Source: Myxococcota bacterium (GTDB lineage: Bacteria; Myxococcota_A; Polyangia; Polyangiales; Houyiibacteriaceae). From it: 64,000 nucleotides of DNA. The stretch is taken from contig JAHDCI010000002.1 in the NCBI GenBank assembly GCA_020629955.1, positions 20,995 to 84,994 on the forward strand, read 5' to 3'. The position numbers were made by a program, and so were the translations under genes. The notes beneath the pieces are model-generated. The model saw only the letters and a list, made by a program, of their open reading frames with translations, was not told the origin of the DNA and made no database searches. Below are positions 29,310 through 38,856 of this stretch, piece after piece; within the stretch, counting starts at the first letter, position 1, and each line of letters starts with the position of its first letter.

Positions 29310-29990
29310 GAGACGTTGGCCTTGTATCCCACGCCATGGACCGTGCCGATTGGATCCTCCGCATCGAGCTTCCGAAACTTGGAGCGGATTCTTCGAACAT
29401 GGGTATCGATGGTTCTCTCAGTGACATGGTTGTCGAACGCGTACGCGCGTTCCATGAGCTGCGCGCGAGAGAGTACGATCCCCGGGCGCTGGTAAAGCGA
29501 ATAGAGCAGCCCGAACTCCGTCGCCGTCAACGGCACGAGATTTCCCCCTACCCGCACCTCATGGCGCTCTCGGTCGATCGTCAGCGCTCCGATCACAAGC
29601 GCACGCTCAGTTCCGGAGCGCTGCGTATCATCGGAGCGGCGGAGGATGGCTTTTACGCGCGCGACGAGTTCACGAGGGGAAAATGGCTTCGAGAGATAGT
29701 CATCCGCGCCGAGCTCTAGCCCGAGCACCCGGTCGAACTCTTCCCCTCGCGCAGAGAGAAACAGGATTGGCGTATTCTTCTGTGCGCGTAGCTTTCGACA
29801 CACCTCGAAGCCATCCATCTCGGGCATCATCACATCGAGGACAATCAGATCAAACTCGAGCTGCTCCGCCTTCTCAAGCGCTGCGCGTCCATCACTGACC
29901 GCGGTCACCGTAAACCCGTCTTGCTCGAGCGCGTATTGAACGACGTCCCGAATGCGAGCTTCATCATCCGCGATCAACACCTGGCGCATG
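29306..29990 (-). CDS. OmpR/PhoB-type response regulator
   Basis: 'QVLIADDEARIRDVVQYALEQDGF...DLIVLDVMMPEMDGFEVCRKLR' receiver; winged-helix 'ERTIDTHVRRIRSKFRKL'. Start at 29990 (or 29999). Confidence 0.93.
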
Positions 29991-30109
29991 GCGCCCATTG
30001 TTCGCCGAAGTCGATTCGCTTGTCGACCTCTTCTCGTCGCGAATGCGTTTTGCGCATCGGCCGCACACATTCTTGAAACAAAAGGATTCGCCGCCCTAAG
30101 ATGGCGCCC

Positions 30110-30562
30110 ATGGCGAAACTGACCACGAATATCCTTGTCCCGACCGATTTCTCGCAAGCATCCGTGCTTGCGCTCGAAGCTGCCGCGCTCCTCGCGGAGC
30201 AGAACGAGGCGAAGGTCACGTTGGTCCACATCTACAACCCTCAGGGAGTCGCGTTCGGTGGTGATCCCGGGGACGGGAAGTCGGTCCCGAAAGACGTTGA
30301 GACACGTATCAACGCAGAGCTTCGCCGCTTGGTCGAAGACCGCTTCGGCAACGTAAAGGATCGAAAGACAGTCCTCATTGTCAGCGAGAGCCCTGCGAAA
30401 GGGATCGTCGCGTACGCTGAGAAAGAAGACGTGGACATGATCGTCATGACCACCCACGGGCGTACAGGGCTCAAGCGGATGATGATCGGATCCGTCGCCG
30501 AGCGAGTCGTCCGCCACGCCCCCTGTCCCGTGCTCACACTTCGCTCGAAACTCGAATCGTAA
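30110..30562 (+). CDS. Universal stress protein
   Basis: '[23 protein letters not shown]...[37 protein letters not shown]'. Confidence 0.93.
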   Translation: MAKLTTNILVPTDFSQASVLALEAAALLAEQNEAKVTLVHIYNPQGVAFGGDPGDGKSVPKDVETRINAELRRLVEDRFGNVKDRKTVLIVSESPAKGIVAYAEKEDVDMIVMTTHGRTGLKRMMIGSVAERVVRHAPCPVLTLRSKLES

Positions 30563-30599
30563 CGAGATCAGAGCCAGACTGCTGCACGACTAAGTCAGA

Positions 30600-30947
30600 T
30601 TAGTTGACCTTCTCTCGCTGTATTTCGGACCACTCGATGCGCAACGCGACGAGCGCGAAAACACGGACACCAAATTGAAACAAAGAATGCCTCCGTTCGT
30701 CCTCGATGTTGTAACTCGTCAATATCGCAGAACGACGCGGCACGCCTCCTACGTCACCAGTCAACGGATCCGGAAGAGTCGAAGAGCCTTTCGGGTGGCT
30801 CGCGAAGCTCGCCCCGTCTACCTGACGCGATAGCTTGAACGCTCGCGCCGTGCGCGGCGATTGACGGGCGGGCAGCACCATCTTCCGCCATCCGCTCGCT
30901 CCGGCGATATACACATCGCCGAAACTCGAGGACGCGAAATCTGGCAC
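30600..30947 (-). CDS. Hypothetical 115-aa ORF downstream of the RHS gene
   Basis: Open frame immediately 3' of the RHS stop on the same strand (GTG start); no recognised family. Confidence 0.25.
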   Translation of the reverse strand: MPDFASSSFGDVYIAGASGWRKMVLPARQSPRTARAFKLSRQVDGASFASHPKGSSTLPDPLTGDVGGVPRRSAILTSYNIEDERRHSLFQFGVRVFALVALRIEWSEIQREKVN

Positions 30948-30969
30948 TACCGCGTTCCGTCACTCGCCG

Positions 30970-30993
30970 CGCCCTTTTTCACCGCCTTACTAG
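30970..30993. repeat. Solo end of repeat family B
   Basis: GCCCTTTTTCACCGCCTTACTAG compared with B1 right end GCCCTTTTTCACCAGCCTGCTAG; no partner end located. Confidence 0.45.
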
Positions 30994-31022
30994 GCAGTGA
31001 CAAATCAACTTCGCAGGATATC

Positions 31023-34000
31023 TCACTGACTAAACAGAGAGTACTTCAGTCTAAGATTATATCTTAGATAATTACTACCATAGCAAGTGCCAATGACCAC
31101 ATCGTAGTTTGGGTTACGAAGGAGTTCCGCGACCCCTCTGTGTCCCACTTTCGTGATATCAACCACAGACGCGTTCAAACCAGCATTTAGGAAATGGAGA
31201 TTTTGCTCTGCGATCGCTCCATAGTGAGACAAATGAGTATTGCGAGCCCCTTGATAGAGCGGATGCACGGTTCCGAGAACGCTGCCATGACCTTCCAAAA
31301 TTATTGTTTGCCTATTGATACCGAGCTGCTTGTTTCTGTATGCATTACGATAAGCCACAAAATGGGTATCTGGTATAGTACTAACCCCTGACGCGGCGAA
31401 GATTTTTCCCTCACCATACGGATTTGTATACTCGTGAATTGTTCCGTTGGTATAATAGAGACTGGGCGTACCGGATCCGGAACGACGGAAACGCCGAAAA
31501 ATAGCTTTGGAAGCACCACTGAGAGATGTAACTGAAGATCCAATCTGATAGGCGGTCACCGCCGTGGGTCCGCCGACCGCTCCAACCACCGTTTCAGTGC
31601 CAGCGTCTCGTGCCTCGTTGACCACGAACGTACCGATCGCGGTTGGTGAAACTGCGGCGCTGGTAGGAACTGCGGCAAATGCTGTCACCGCTATTCCTGC
31701 CGCAGCGATCGGCCCGATAAAGATGGCATCGTGCTCTCGGTGCCATTGTCGGTCCCAATATGCGGTGTAGCGCTCTCGCACTTCTTCACCAAAATCCCCA
31801 CGAAGGGCGCGACGGTTGTAGTTTTCATCACCCGCTTTGCGCTTCGTGGCGTAATACATCCCGAAAAGCTCATCCTCACTGTACGGAACTGCAGTGCTCG
31901 TAAGGGGGAATCCGCCCGAGGAAGAGTGGTGCAAAATGTAGTAGCGGGTACCGTTGAGGTCGAACCAGCCCGGCGGATCCGTGACGGTACCTCCGAGCGT
32001 CTGTCCGGCAGCGGCAACGGCTCCGGTCATACAACCAGACTCCGTACAACCAGATCCTCCTGCGAAGCTGATCGGCCACAAACCGGAGGGATCGGTGAGA
32101 TTGGCGGGGTTGTTGAAGGCGTAGTTGTAGCCATCGCGCGTCGGGTCGTTCTGCGCGAGCGGGTCAGGCTGCAAAAAGCGGCCTACGCTTGGGTCGTAAA
32201 CGCGGGCTTGGGCATGCTGATAGGGCGCTCCGAAATCCTCGTCGGCATTCGCACCGTAAAAGCCCATCGACTGAAGCTCTGCGTAGCTGTCGAGATTCGG
32301 CGCATCGAGCGTCGTTTCGCTTTGAAGCACTTGACCGTAGGGGTCGTAATCCGATGCGCCCACGACTTCGCCGTAACCATTGACGGTCACGCGTGGAGAG
32401 CCGAGGTGGTCGGTCAAGACCGCGTAGTCCCCCGGCAAGCCCATCGGGCTCCCGAGCGGAATGCGGTAGCCGACGCCGGGCAAGCTCCACGAGTGCAGCT
32501 CTCCATCGACGTAGTCTGCAAAGGTCGTTTCAATGCGGTCGCTCGTCGTCACCGTCGTGGTGGTCGTGGGTCCTTGCGGACCGCTCGGGTTCCACGGGTC
32601 AAGCCCACCATCGTTCAGCACGCAGTTTCGGCCGCGGCAATCGAGGTCGAGCACGTCGCGCTGCTGGATCGTCTCTCCCTCTCGGAACATCGATGCATCG
32701 AAGCCGCTCGTATCGATCCCAATCAAGCCTTGCTGAATGTGGAATGTACGCGTCCGGTAGCGTTGCCCGGCGGCATCGTAATCGTAGCGCCGGCGATTGA
32801 CCTCGCCGTTGCGGCTCTCATCGACGACGCGCGGAAGCCCCACGTTCGTATATGCGGTGGAGAGCACCGTCCCTGCACGCGTATCGGTCTCGACGCGCCC
32901 GAGACTGTCGTAGGCAAACGCGGCATCGAGAGCGCCGGTGACCTGCGCGAGCTGGCGTCCGGAGTAGGTGTAGCTTTGGGTCGCGCCGTCGCGCGTCAGG
33001 GTTTGAAGCTGTCCGATCGTATTGTACGTCGCCTCCAAACGCCCCGGCGAGGTGTCGTCTTCGCGAAGCGCTGTCGTGAGCGCGCCCCGGTCGTCGTAAC
33101 CATAGACATACGATCCCGTCGCGGCGCTGTCGCATCCCGCGCCGGTTTCGCCCGGCGCGCATGGACGGAATCCCGCCCAGTCCACCGCCGTGATGAGCCC
33201 GTCGCCGCGCGCAAATCCAGCTCCGCTGCGCGCTGCCGGATGGTCGCTCTCGTAATAGAGACGGTAGCCAAAGGCCGGCACCTCGGTTCCCGACCACGCG
33301 GACGGATCGTTGACCGAAAGCGTTCGTCCAAGCCAGTCCGCCTGGACATCGAGAAGCTGCGGGGCGGGACTATCGCCCAGCAAGGTATTCTGCGCGCGAT
33401 AGTGCTCTGCATCGCTTGCAAAGCGCGCGATTTCAACGGGCCCGCATTCGAGGCTCGAAGCGCTTCCGCTGCCGTTGACCACATCGTCAATGGCCGAAAG
33501 GTCAAACTCATCGGCCGTTCCATCGCGGCCTAGCGCGAAGGTCGACGCATCGACCCGCTGCGCCACGTCCATCCGAAGACGCGCGCAATGGTCGAGGTTG
33601 CCGGGGTCGCTTCCAAAGTCGATGTCCGCTTGGCCGATGCTGCCGTCGCCATCGATATCGCCGCAGACCGAAATATCGCAGGTATCGTCGCCCGTATCGA
33701 TGGAGGCGATGGTGCCCCGCGCACTGAAGTGGTAGCGGAACGAAATCGCATCGGGCTCTCCGGGCTGGTAGCGCATCGCGCGCACCCGCCCATCGGCATC
33801 GTTGTCAAAGAAGGTTCGCTTGATGCCAATCTCCGGATATTCGTACGCCTGCTCCACGAGCTGCCCATGGTCGTCGTAGGCGTAGTCGACGCGCGTCTCG
33901 TCCTGCCCCACCACGCGTGCAATGCGCCCGTCAAGGTGTGGATCGGCCGTCGTTGTCAGCAGCGAATCTACCGGCACCGTGTCGAAGACCGTTGCCGCGA

Positions 34001-37000
34001 CCGTCACCCCATCGATCGTTCGGGATGTTACTCGGCCCCAGCTATCGTAGCTCGGCGTCACGATACGACCATCGCTCGATGTCGCGCTTAGAAGGCGCGT
34101 TAGACCCGACGTGGTGATCTGCGTGCCGTGCTCCGGGTGCGTGCTCGAATCCCGCCGTCCGAAAGGGCCGCCGTACGTATAGGTTGTCACCTCGCCGTCC
34201 GGGTGATTCACCTGCGTCAGCCGGTCGAACATATCGTAGGCATAGGTGAGCGCCGGCGCGCCATGGCTCTGCGTCGACTGCACTCGCCCAAGCCCATCGG
34301 CCACCGTCACGTTTTCGACGACGCCGACCCCAGGAATATCGCTTGTGGTGCGCGACTCTCGGACGAAGCTATTGCCGCCGGCAAAGTTAAAGGTCGTCTG
34401 GCTGTTGGTGGTTCGGTAGAGCGAACCGGTCGGGTCGTAAAGACGCGATTCGACAACGCGGCCGCGCGCATCGCGCGTCGCTTCCGTGCGCGCACGGGTC
34501 GCGAAATTCGGGATCGACAAGATCGATGGATCGCTTGCGTCGATCGGCGCGTCGAGCGTCGCGGAGCGAACCACGCCGCCCGTCCCAATGTACTCGTTGT
34601 ACTGGCCCCAGACGCGCTTCCCGCCTTCGTCCAGCAGTTCGTTTTGCACCCCGATCGGACGACCGAGTCCATCGAAGAACGAGTACGTCCGAACTTCGTT
34701 TCCGTCCGCATCCCGAAGGATCTGCTCAACGCGCGTCGGCGTTGTGCCGCTCGCTTGGGTGTAGTGCGTCTGAACCCGCGCGGCGTTCATCGTGGTTGAG
34801 GAGCACGCTTCCGTCCCTTCGTAGTTTGCCGCAGGGAGCTTGGTCACGGGGTCGTAGCAGATCGTCGTCGTGATATTCTCGCGGTCCCGGACGCTGTGGA
34901 CAAAGCCCATCGGGTCGATGTTTCGCGTCGAGAGCAAACGGTAATGCCCGCCTTCGTCCACTTCGTAGTAGGCGGTGTGCCCCGGGAACCCAAGGTGGTA
35001 GCCGTAGCGATTGCGAAGGAAGTAGCCGGGGCGCGTTTCGGTTGCACTCTCAAGGAGTGCACCCGCCGGCGCATCGTTTCCATTGGCGAACAAGGCAAAG
35101 GAGGAATGCACCCGCGAAGTGTCGAAGGGGTCGACGGTAAAGCGCGCCGTCGGATAGCCGTAAAGGCTGCCCGTTCCCTGCGAGGTGTGTCCGGCGAGCG
35201 GCGGCTGCACGGGCGTCACCGGGTAGGCGGCGCTGCGCGTCATTCCGCCGGTGCTTCCCGCGAGATTGTCGACGAGCACGCTGCTCTCTTGGTCGTACCC
35301 GTACACCGTTAGTCCAAGCAGCGGACCACTATCGTCCCCGCCAAGATGCGAGGATGTCGAACGGACCAAGCTGGTGATGTGCGCATTGCGATAGGGCGAG
35401 CTCGCTTCTTCGGTGACGTAGCTTGTGCGAGAGAAGGTCTCCCGCATCACCTGCGCGGCGTCGCGAGACCCGGGCGTCAGAGTGTCTTGTCGGTAGTTGC
35501 GCGCGTCGGTATGACTGCAGAGCCAGCGTCGCGTCACCGCGTGCTCGCTATACGTGCAGAGCGGGAACGAATGCTCATCCCGCTGGTTCACCACGTCCAC
35601 CTGCGCCGAGGTCACCCACGTATGCACAAACGGCGCATGCCCGTCGTAGTCGAGCTCGGAACGTCCCGGCGACGCCTCCACGAGCGAAAAGCCTGCCGGA
35701 TTGTCGACGCGCTGTTCCACCACTGTCGTGATCCCTCGACCGGCGACGCCATCGCCCGAGCAGCTTGGCAGGGCCGCGCAGGCAGACGCCGTCGAGAGCT
35801 GCGGATTGCCCCCGCAAACGCCACTTCCGCCACACGTTCCAACGGAGGTGCAAAAGAGCGCGTTATCGATAAGGTCGCATTGCTGCCCCGGAGCGCATTG
35901 CGAAGGGGACGTGCTCGTCGCTCCCGTGCAGCAGCCGGCGCTCTCCTCAAGCCCGGAGGACGTTTGGCAGTAATGCGTCGTGTTAACCCCCGTTGAGAGG
36001 TTCTCGCGCTCCACTTCGTAACAACACGAAGGGCTGCTGCTCGTGCTGTCATCGACGTACTCCGTGGTGGCGGTAATGCTGCTTCGGGTCAGCCACACCG
36101 GCTGGTATTGGCGCGCTTCGCACGTCTCAATGCCGGAGCTCATTGGACCAGGAGAGATACACTCGCTATTGGGGACCCAACGCTTGTAGGCGTCGGCTTT
36201 CGCGCCAAGGCCGACCATGTGCGACGAGTACCCCATCTGCGTTCGGCTCAAGAGCGTCGACGGATCCGTCATCGCATCGAAACAAATGCCGCCAAACGTC
36301 TCTGAATGGGTCTCGCCGCTCGGAAGAACAAGATCGGTATCGCCCGTGCACCAGATATTGTTTGAGAAGACATAGCTCTCTTCGAGCGCCCCCGCCCGGC
36401 TCGCCGAAGGACGGAACGGATTGTTGTGGCCGGAAGTAGAGGGGAGGAACGGATTGTCTGACCCATCGTAGTTTCGTTCCACGATGGGGGCGTGCAGGAA
36501 GAGCGAGGAGCTTCGTTCACTCGCACCAGCGCGCAGCGGATTCACGACGACCGAAGCCGAATAGGCGCGACCGTCCATTTGAAGGAAGGTGTGATGAAGG
36601 TCCCACCGGTCGGGCGTTCCAAGGTGAAGCGGGATGTAGGTCCGCGACGCAACTCCGTCATAGAACACCGCATGGCCCGGGTCGAGTTCGCCCTCGACCG
36701 CGGTCGACGACGCGAGCGCGATATTCCCGCTGAACCCCGGCGCGGCCGATACGTCCGCATTCAAGATAAAGTCATCGCGACGCCAGCGGCCTTCGATGAG
36801 CGAAACGTGCGACTGCCATTCGTATTCCACGCGGTCACCGCCGGGCAGCGCAATCCCCGACAGACGAGGAAGACGAAATTCGTTCACGTCGATCCACGCA
36901 CTCTCATGGCCTACGTTCACATTTCCGATCGGCGAAGCGACCGTACCGGCGCTCAGCGCCCCAACGATCATCCCCACGGGGATCGGCACATGCCACATCT

Positions 37001-38417
37001 TGGAGCCGTACTGGGGACGTTCGAACGCCGCTTCCTCGTATTCGAATCCATAGCTCGTCCGCTCGGTGTGGACCGCAACCAGATCCGGTCCCTCCTCCCC
37101 GCGGCTCGTCGCGCAGTGATCCGTGTGCACCTCTCCGCACCACTCAAAGCGCGTCTCACGCCAGTCCGCGCCCTCGGTCAGCGGGTGGCTTCCAGGTCCG
37201 GGATACGCGACCCGCGTGATCCGGCTCTGACCATCGAGCGAACAGGAATCCACCGTGCCATCGAACCCATCGGCGTGGAAAATCGCCCGAGTCTCCGGCA
37301 CGAAGCTTCCGGACGACGTGAAGTAGCCCGTCTCCGCAACGCGAGGGATTGGCGTTCGTTCAAACTCTTTGCAGCCAGCGCCGTCTCCGAAATACGAAAA
37401 GCGAACGCCCTTTCCATCGGGGCTACGGATCGACGTCAGGTAAAGCGATGTGAACTCAACGCTATAAGGATGGTCGCCCACCACGCGCGGAGAAAACTCG
37501 TCCGGATAGTCGGTCCAGTTGTCGTGCCCTTCCGCACGCGGACGACCCACGCGGTGGCGGAAATACATGCGCGTGCCGTTGGGCCGCACGACTTCGATCT
37601 CGTCCGGGATCGCCATCTCGGAGCGAAGCGGCGCCTGGGCCACGACCTGTCCAAGTTCGTTGTAGCAATGCCCATCGAGGCCCGCGAGGAAGCACCCGTG
37701 CGGAACGGCATAGGTCGTCGACGAAAGTACGCGCCAATAGGAACCGTCCGTCAAACGGCCCCACTCTCGATCCAAGATGCTAAAGCCGCTTGGCAGCGGA
37801 AACGAGTTCGACGTGTCCCCATCCTGCCATGAGGGATCGGAAAGATCGTCAAAGGGCGGGAGGTTATCCCGCATCTCTGCATCTTCGTTCACCGGACGAT
37901 AGGCCTGAATCAACCCTCCGCCGGAAAGCTCGAGACCCGCCGGGCCGCCACTGTACGGATCGCCCAGCGCGGTGGTTTCGTCGGGGATCTGGTCCGTCCA
38001 CGAAGGCTGGCGAAGGTCCCAGCGAAACCGACCGAACCAGTTGCTGCTCCAGTACGCACCGAGGCCCGCACTATTGGAAATCGTAGGGTTCCACGAGTTG
38101 AAATCCGACGCCGTGCTGTACGACGCAGAGATGTCGAGACCAGGAAGCGACGCCACGTCCACGTTGACGCGCAAGTTCCCGCTCGCCGCATCGACCGATT
38201 CGGAAAGACCGTCTGCACCAAAGGCCATTTGGTAACCACCGGCGCCGGAGCTCGTCGACCCCGCGAGCATCTGCGGCGCAATGCTCGTATCCGTGAAGCT
38301 CGGTTGAGTGACGGTTCCAACCGAAGCTTCCTCGACTCCTGAACCCGCACAAGCCGCAAAGCCAATCAAAGCGAGCAGGCACGTGAGGCCTGCTTTCCAA
38401 CGCGCGTGAATTTCCAT
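31023..38417 (-). CDS. RHS/YD-repeat lipoprotein with RHS core and variable C-terminal tip (polymorphic-toxin-like)
   Basis: Lipobox 'LLALIGFAACAGSG'; many YD repeats; 'DHLGSPRVTVNGYGEVVGASDYDPYGQ', 'ARVYDPSVGRFLQPDPLAQNDPTRDGYNYAFNNPANLTDPSGL' RHS core; then unrelated tip. Confidence 0.93.
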   Translation of the reverse strand: MEIHARWKAGLTCLLALIGFAACAGSGVEEASVGTVTQPSFTDTSIAPQMLAGSTSSGAGGYQMAFGADGLSESVDAASGNLRVNVDVASLPGLDISASYSTASDFNSWNPTISNSAGLGAYWSSNWFGRFRWDLRQPSWTDQIPDETTALGDPYSGGPAGLELSGGGLIQAYRPVNEDAEMRDNLPPFDDLSDPSWQDGDTSNSFPLPSGFSILDREWGRLTDGSYWRVLSSTTYAVPHGCFLAGLDGHCYNELGQVVAQAPLRSEMAIPDEIEVVRPNGTRMYFRHRVGRPRAEGHDNWTDYPDEFSPRVVGDHPYSVEFTSLYLTSIRSPDGKGVRFSYFGDGAGCKEFERTPIPRVAETGYFTSSGSFVPETRAIFHADGFDGTVDSCSLDGQSRITRVAYPGPGSHPLTEGADWRETRFEWCGEVHTDHCATSRGEEGPDLVAVHTERTSYGFEYEEAAFERPQYGSKMWHVPIPVGMIVGALSAGTVASPIGNVNVGHESAWIDVNEFRLPRLSGIALPGGDRVEYEWQSHVSLIEGRWRRDDFILNADVSAAPGFSGNIALASSTAVEGELDPGHAVFYDGVASRTYIPLHLGTPDRWDLHHTFLQMDGRAYSASVVVNPLRAGASERSSSLFLHAPIVERNYDGSDNPFLPSTSGHNNPFRPSASRAGALEESYVFSNNIWCTGDTDLVLPSGETHSETFGGICFDAMTDPSTLLSRTQMGYSSHMVGLGAKADAYKRWVPNSECISPGPMSSGIETCEARQYQPVWLTRSSITATTEYVDDSTSSSPSCCYEVERENLSTGVNTTHYCQTSSGLEESAGCCTGATSTSPSQCAPGQQCDLIDNALFCTSVGTCGGSGVCGGNPQLSTASACAALPSCSGDGVAGRGITTVVEQRVDNPAGFSLVEASPGRSELDYDGHAPFVHTWVTSAQVDVVNQRDEHSFPLCTYSEHAVTRRWLCSHTDARNYRQDTLTPGSRDAAQVMRETFSRTSYVTEEASSPYRNAHITSLVRSTSSHLGGDDSGPLLGLTVYGYDQESSVLVDNLAGSTGGMTRSAAYPVTPVQPPLAGHTSQGTGSLYGYPTARFTVDPFDTSRVHSSFALFANGNDAPAGALLESATETRPGYFLRNRYGYHLGFPGHTAYYEVDEGGHYRLLSTRNIDPMGFVHSVRDRENITTTICYDPVTKLPAANYEGTEACSSTTMNAARVQTHYTQASGTTPTRVEQILRDADGNEVRTYSFFDGLGRPIGVQNELLDEGGKRVWGQYNEYIGTGGVVRSATLDAPIDASDPSILSIPNFATRARTEATRDARGRVVESRLYDPTGSLYRTTNSQTTFNFAGGNSFVRESRTTSDIPGVGVVENVTVADGLGRVQSTQSHGAPALTYAYDMFDRLTQVNHPDGEVTTYTYGGPFGRRDSSTHPEHGTQITTSGLTRLLSATSSDGRIVTPSYDSWGRVTSRTIDGVTVAATVFDTVPVDSLLTTTADPHLDGRIARVVGQDETRVDYAYDDHGQLVEQAYEYPEIGIKRTFFDNDADGRVRAMRYQPGEPDAISFRYHFSARGTIASIDTGDDTCDISVCGDIDGDGSIGQADIDFGSDPGNLDHCARLRMDVAQRVDASTFALGRDGTADEFDLSAIDDVVNGSGSASSLECGPVEIARFASDAEHYRAQNTLLGDSPAPQLLDVQADWLGRTLSVNDPSAWSGTEVPAFGYRLYYESDHPAARSGAGFARGDGLITAVDWAGFRPCAPGETGAGCDSAATGSYVYGYDDRGALTTALREDDTSPGRLEATYNTIGQLQTLTRDGATQSYTYSGRQLAQVTGALDAAFAYDSLGRVETDTRAGTVLSTAYTNVGLPRVVDESRNGEVNRRRYDYDAAGQRYRTRTFHIQQGLIGIDTSGFDASMFREGETIQQRDVLDLDCRGRNCVLNDGGLDPWNPSGPQGPTTTTTVTTSDRIETTFADYVDGELHSWSLPGVGYRIPLGSPMGLPGDYAVLTDHLGSPRVTVNGYGEVVGASDYDPYGQVLQSETTLDAPNLDSYAELQSMGFYGANADEDFGAPYQHAQARVYDPSVGRFLQPDPLAQNDPTRDGYNYAFNNPANLTDPSGLWPISFAGGSGCTESGCMTGAVAAAGQTLGGTVTDPPGWFDLNGTRYYILHHSSSGGFPLTSTAVPYSEDELFGMYYATKRKAGDENYNRRALRGDFGEEVRERYTAYWDRQWHREHDAIFIGPIAAAGIAVTAFAAVPTSAAVSPTAIGTFVVNEARDAGTETVVGAVGGPTAVTAYQIGSSVTSLSGASKAIFRRFRRSGSGTPSLYYTNGTIHEYTNPYGEGKIFAASGVSTIPDTHFVAYRNAYRNKQLGINRQTIILEGHGSVLGTVHPLYQGARNTHLSHYGAIAEQNLHFLNAGLNASVVDITKVGHRGVAELLRNPNYDVVIGTCYGSNYLRYNLRLKYSLFSQ

Positions 38418-38509
38418 GCGGCGACGTTGATTTCAGATCGCGTGAGCGGCCATCTGTACCCCCGTACGATGTTCCAAGGGTTCATGTCATTTGAACAGAG
38501 ACTCGGTTT

Positions 38510-38676
38510 CTAGCAGGCTGGCGAAAAACGTCCGAAACCGCTTCGCGGCATTTTCACGCACTCAAACGCCATCCAATTCTCGCCACGTATGTACAATACG
38601 AGTCCAACAATCGGACGCATCTGCGCACGTCAAAATCCAACGAATCAAAATCGGCCCTTTTTCACCAGCCTGCTAG
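38510..38676. repeat. Repeat family B, full-length copy (B1), 167 bp, CTAG-bounded MITE-like
   Basis: Ends CTAGCAGGCTGGCGAAAAACGTCCG and (reverse complement) CTAGCAGGCTGGTGAAAAAGGGCCG; interior shared with 43852-43980. Confidence 0.9.
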
Positions 38677-38856
38677 GCCCAGAATTCATTGGCTTGCCGA
38701 ACTCACCGGACAGCCACGGTGCGGGGGTCGAACCGATATGGACCGGACGTACCATGCACTCTCAAAGTACACCGCGTCGCTGCGAAAAATGCGCGGCTTC
38801 TTCTCGCGCGATCCGCACGCCAGTCAACGGAACGGGTTTCGATTCGCTGGATTTCT

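Noticed and set aside
31731-33533. 600-aa ORF on the plus strand opposite the RHS gene (also 36492..37832)
   Set aside because: Antisense shadow ORFs in a GC-rich coding region; composition (Arg/Val rich, no domain) is typical of non-coding frames.
38715-38760. tRNA-like T-arm sequence (GGTTCGACCCCCGCACC on the minus strand)
   Set aside because: The flanks do not form a T stem or a cloverleaf; no acceptor or anticodon arms found.
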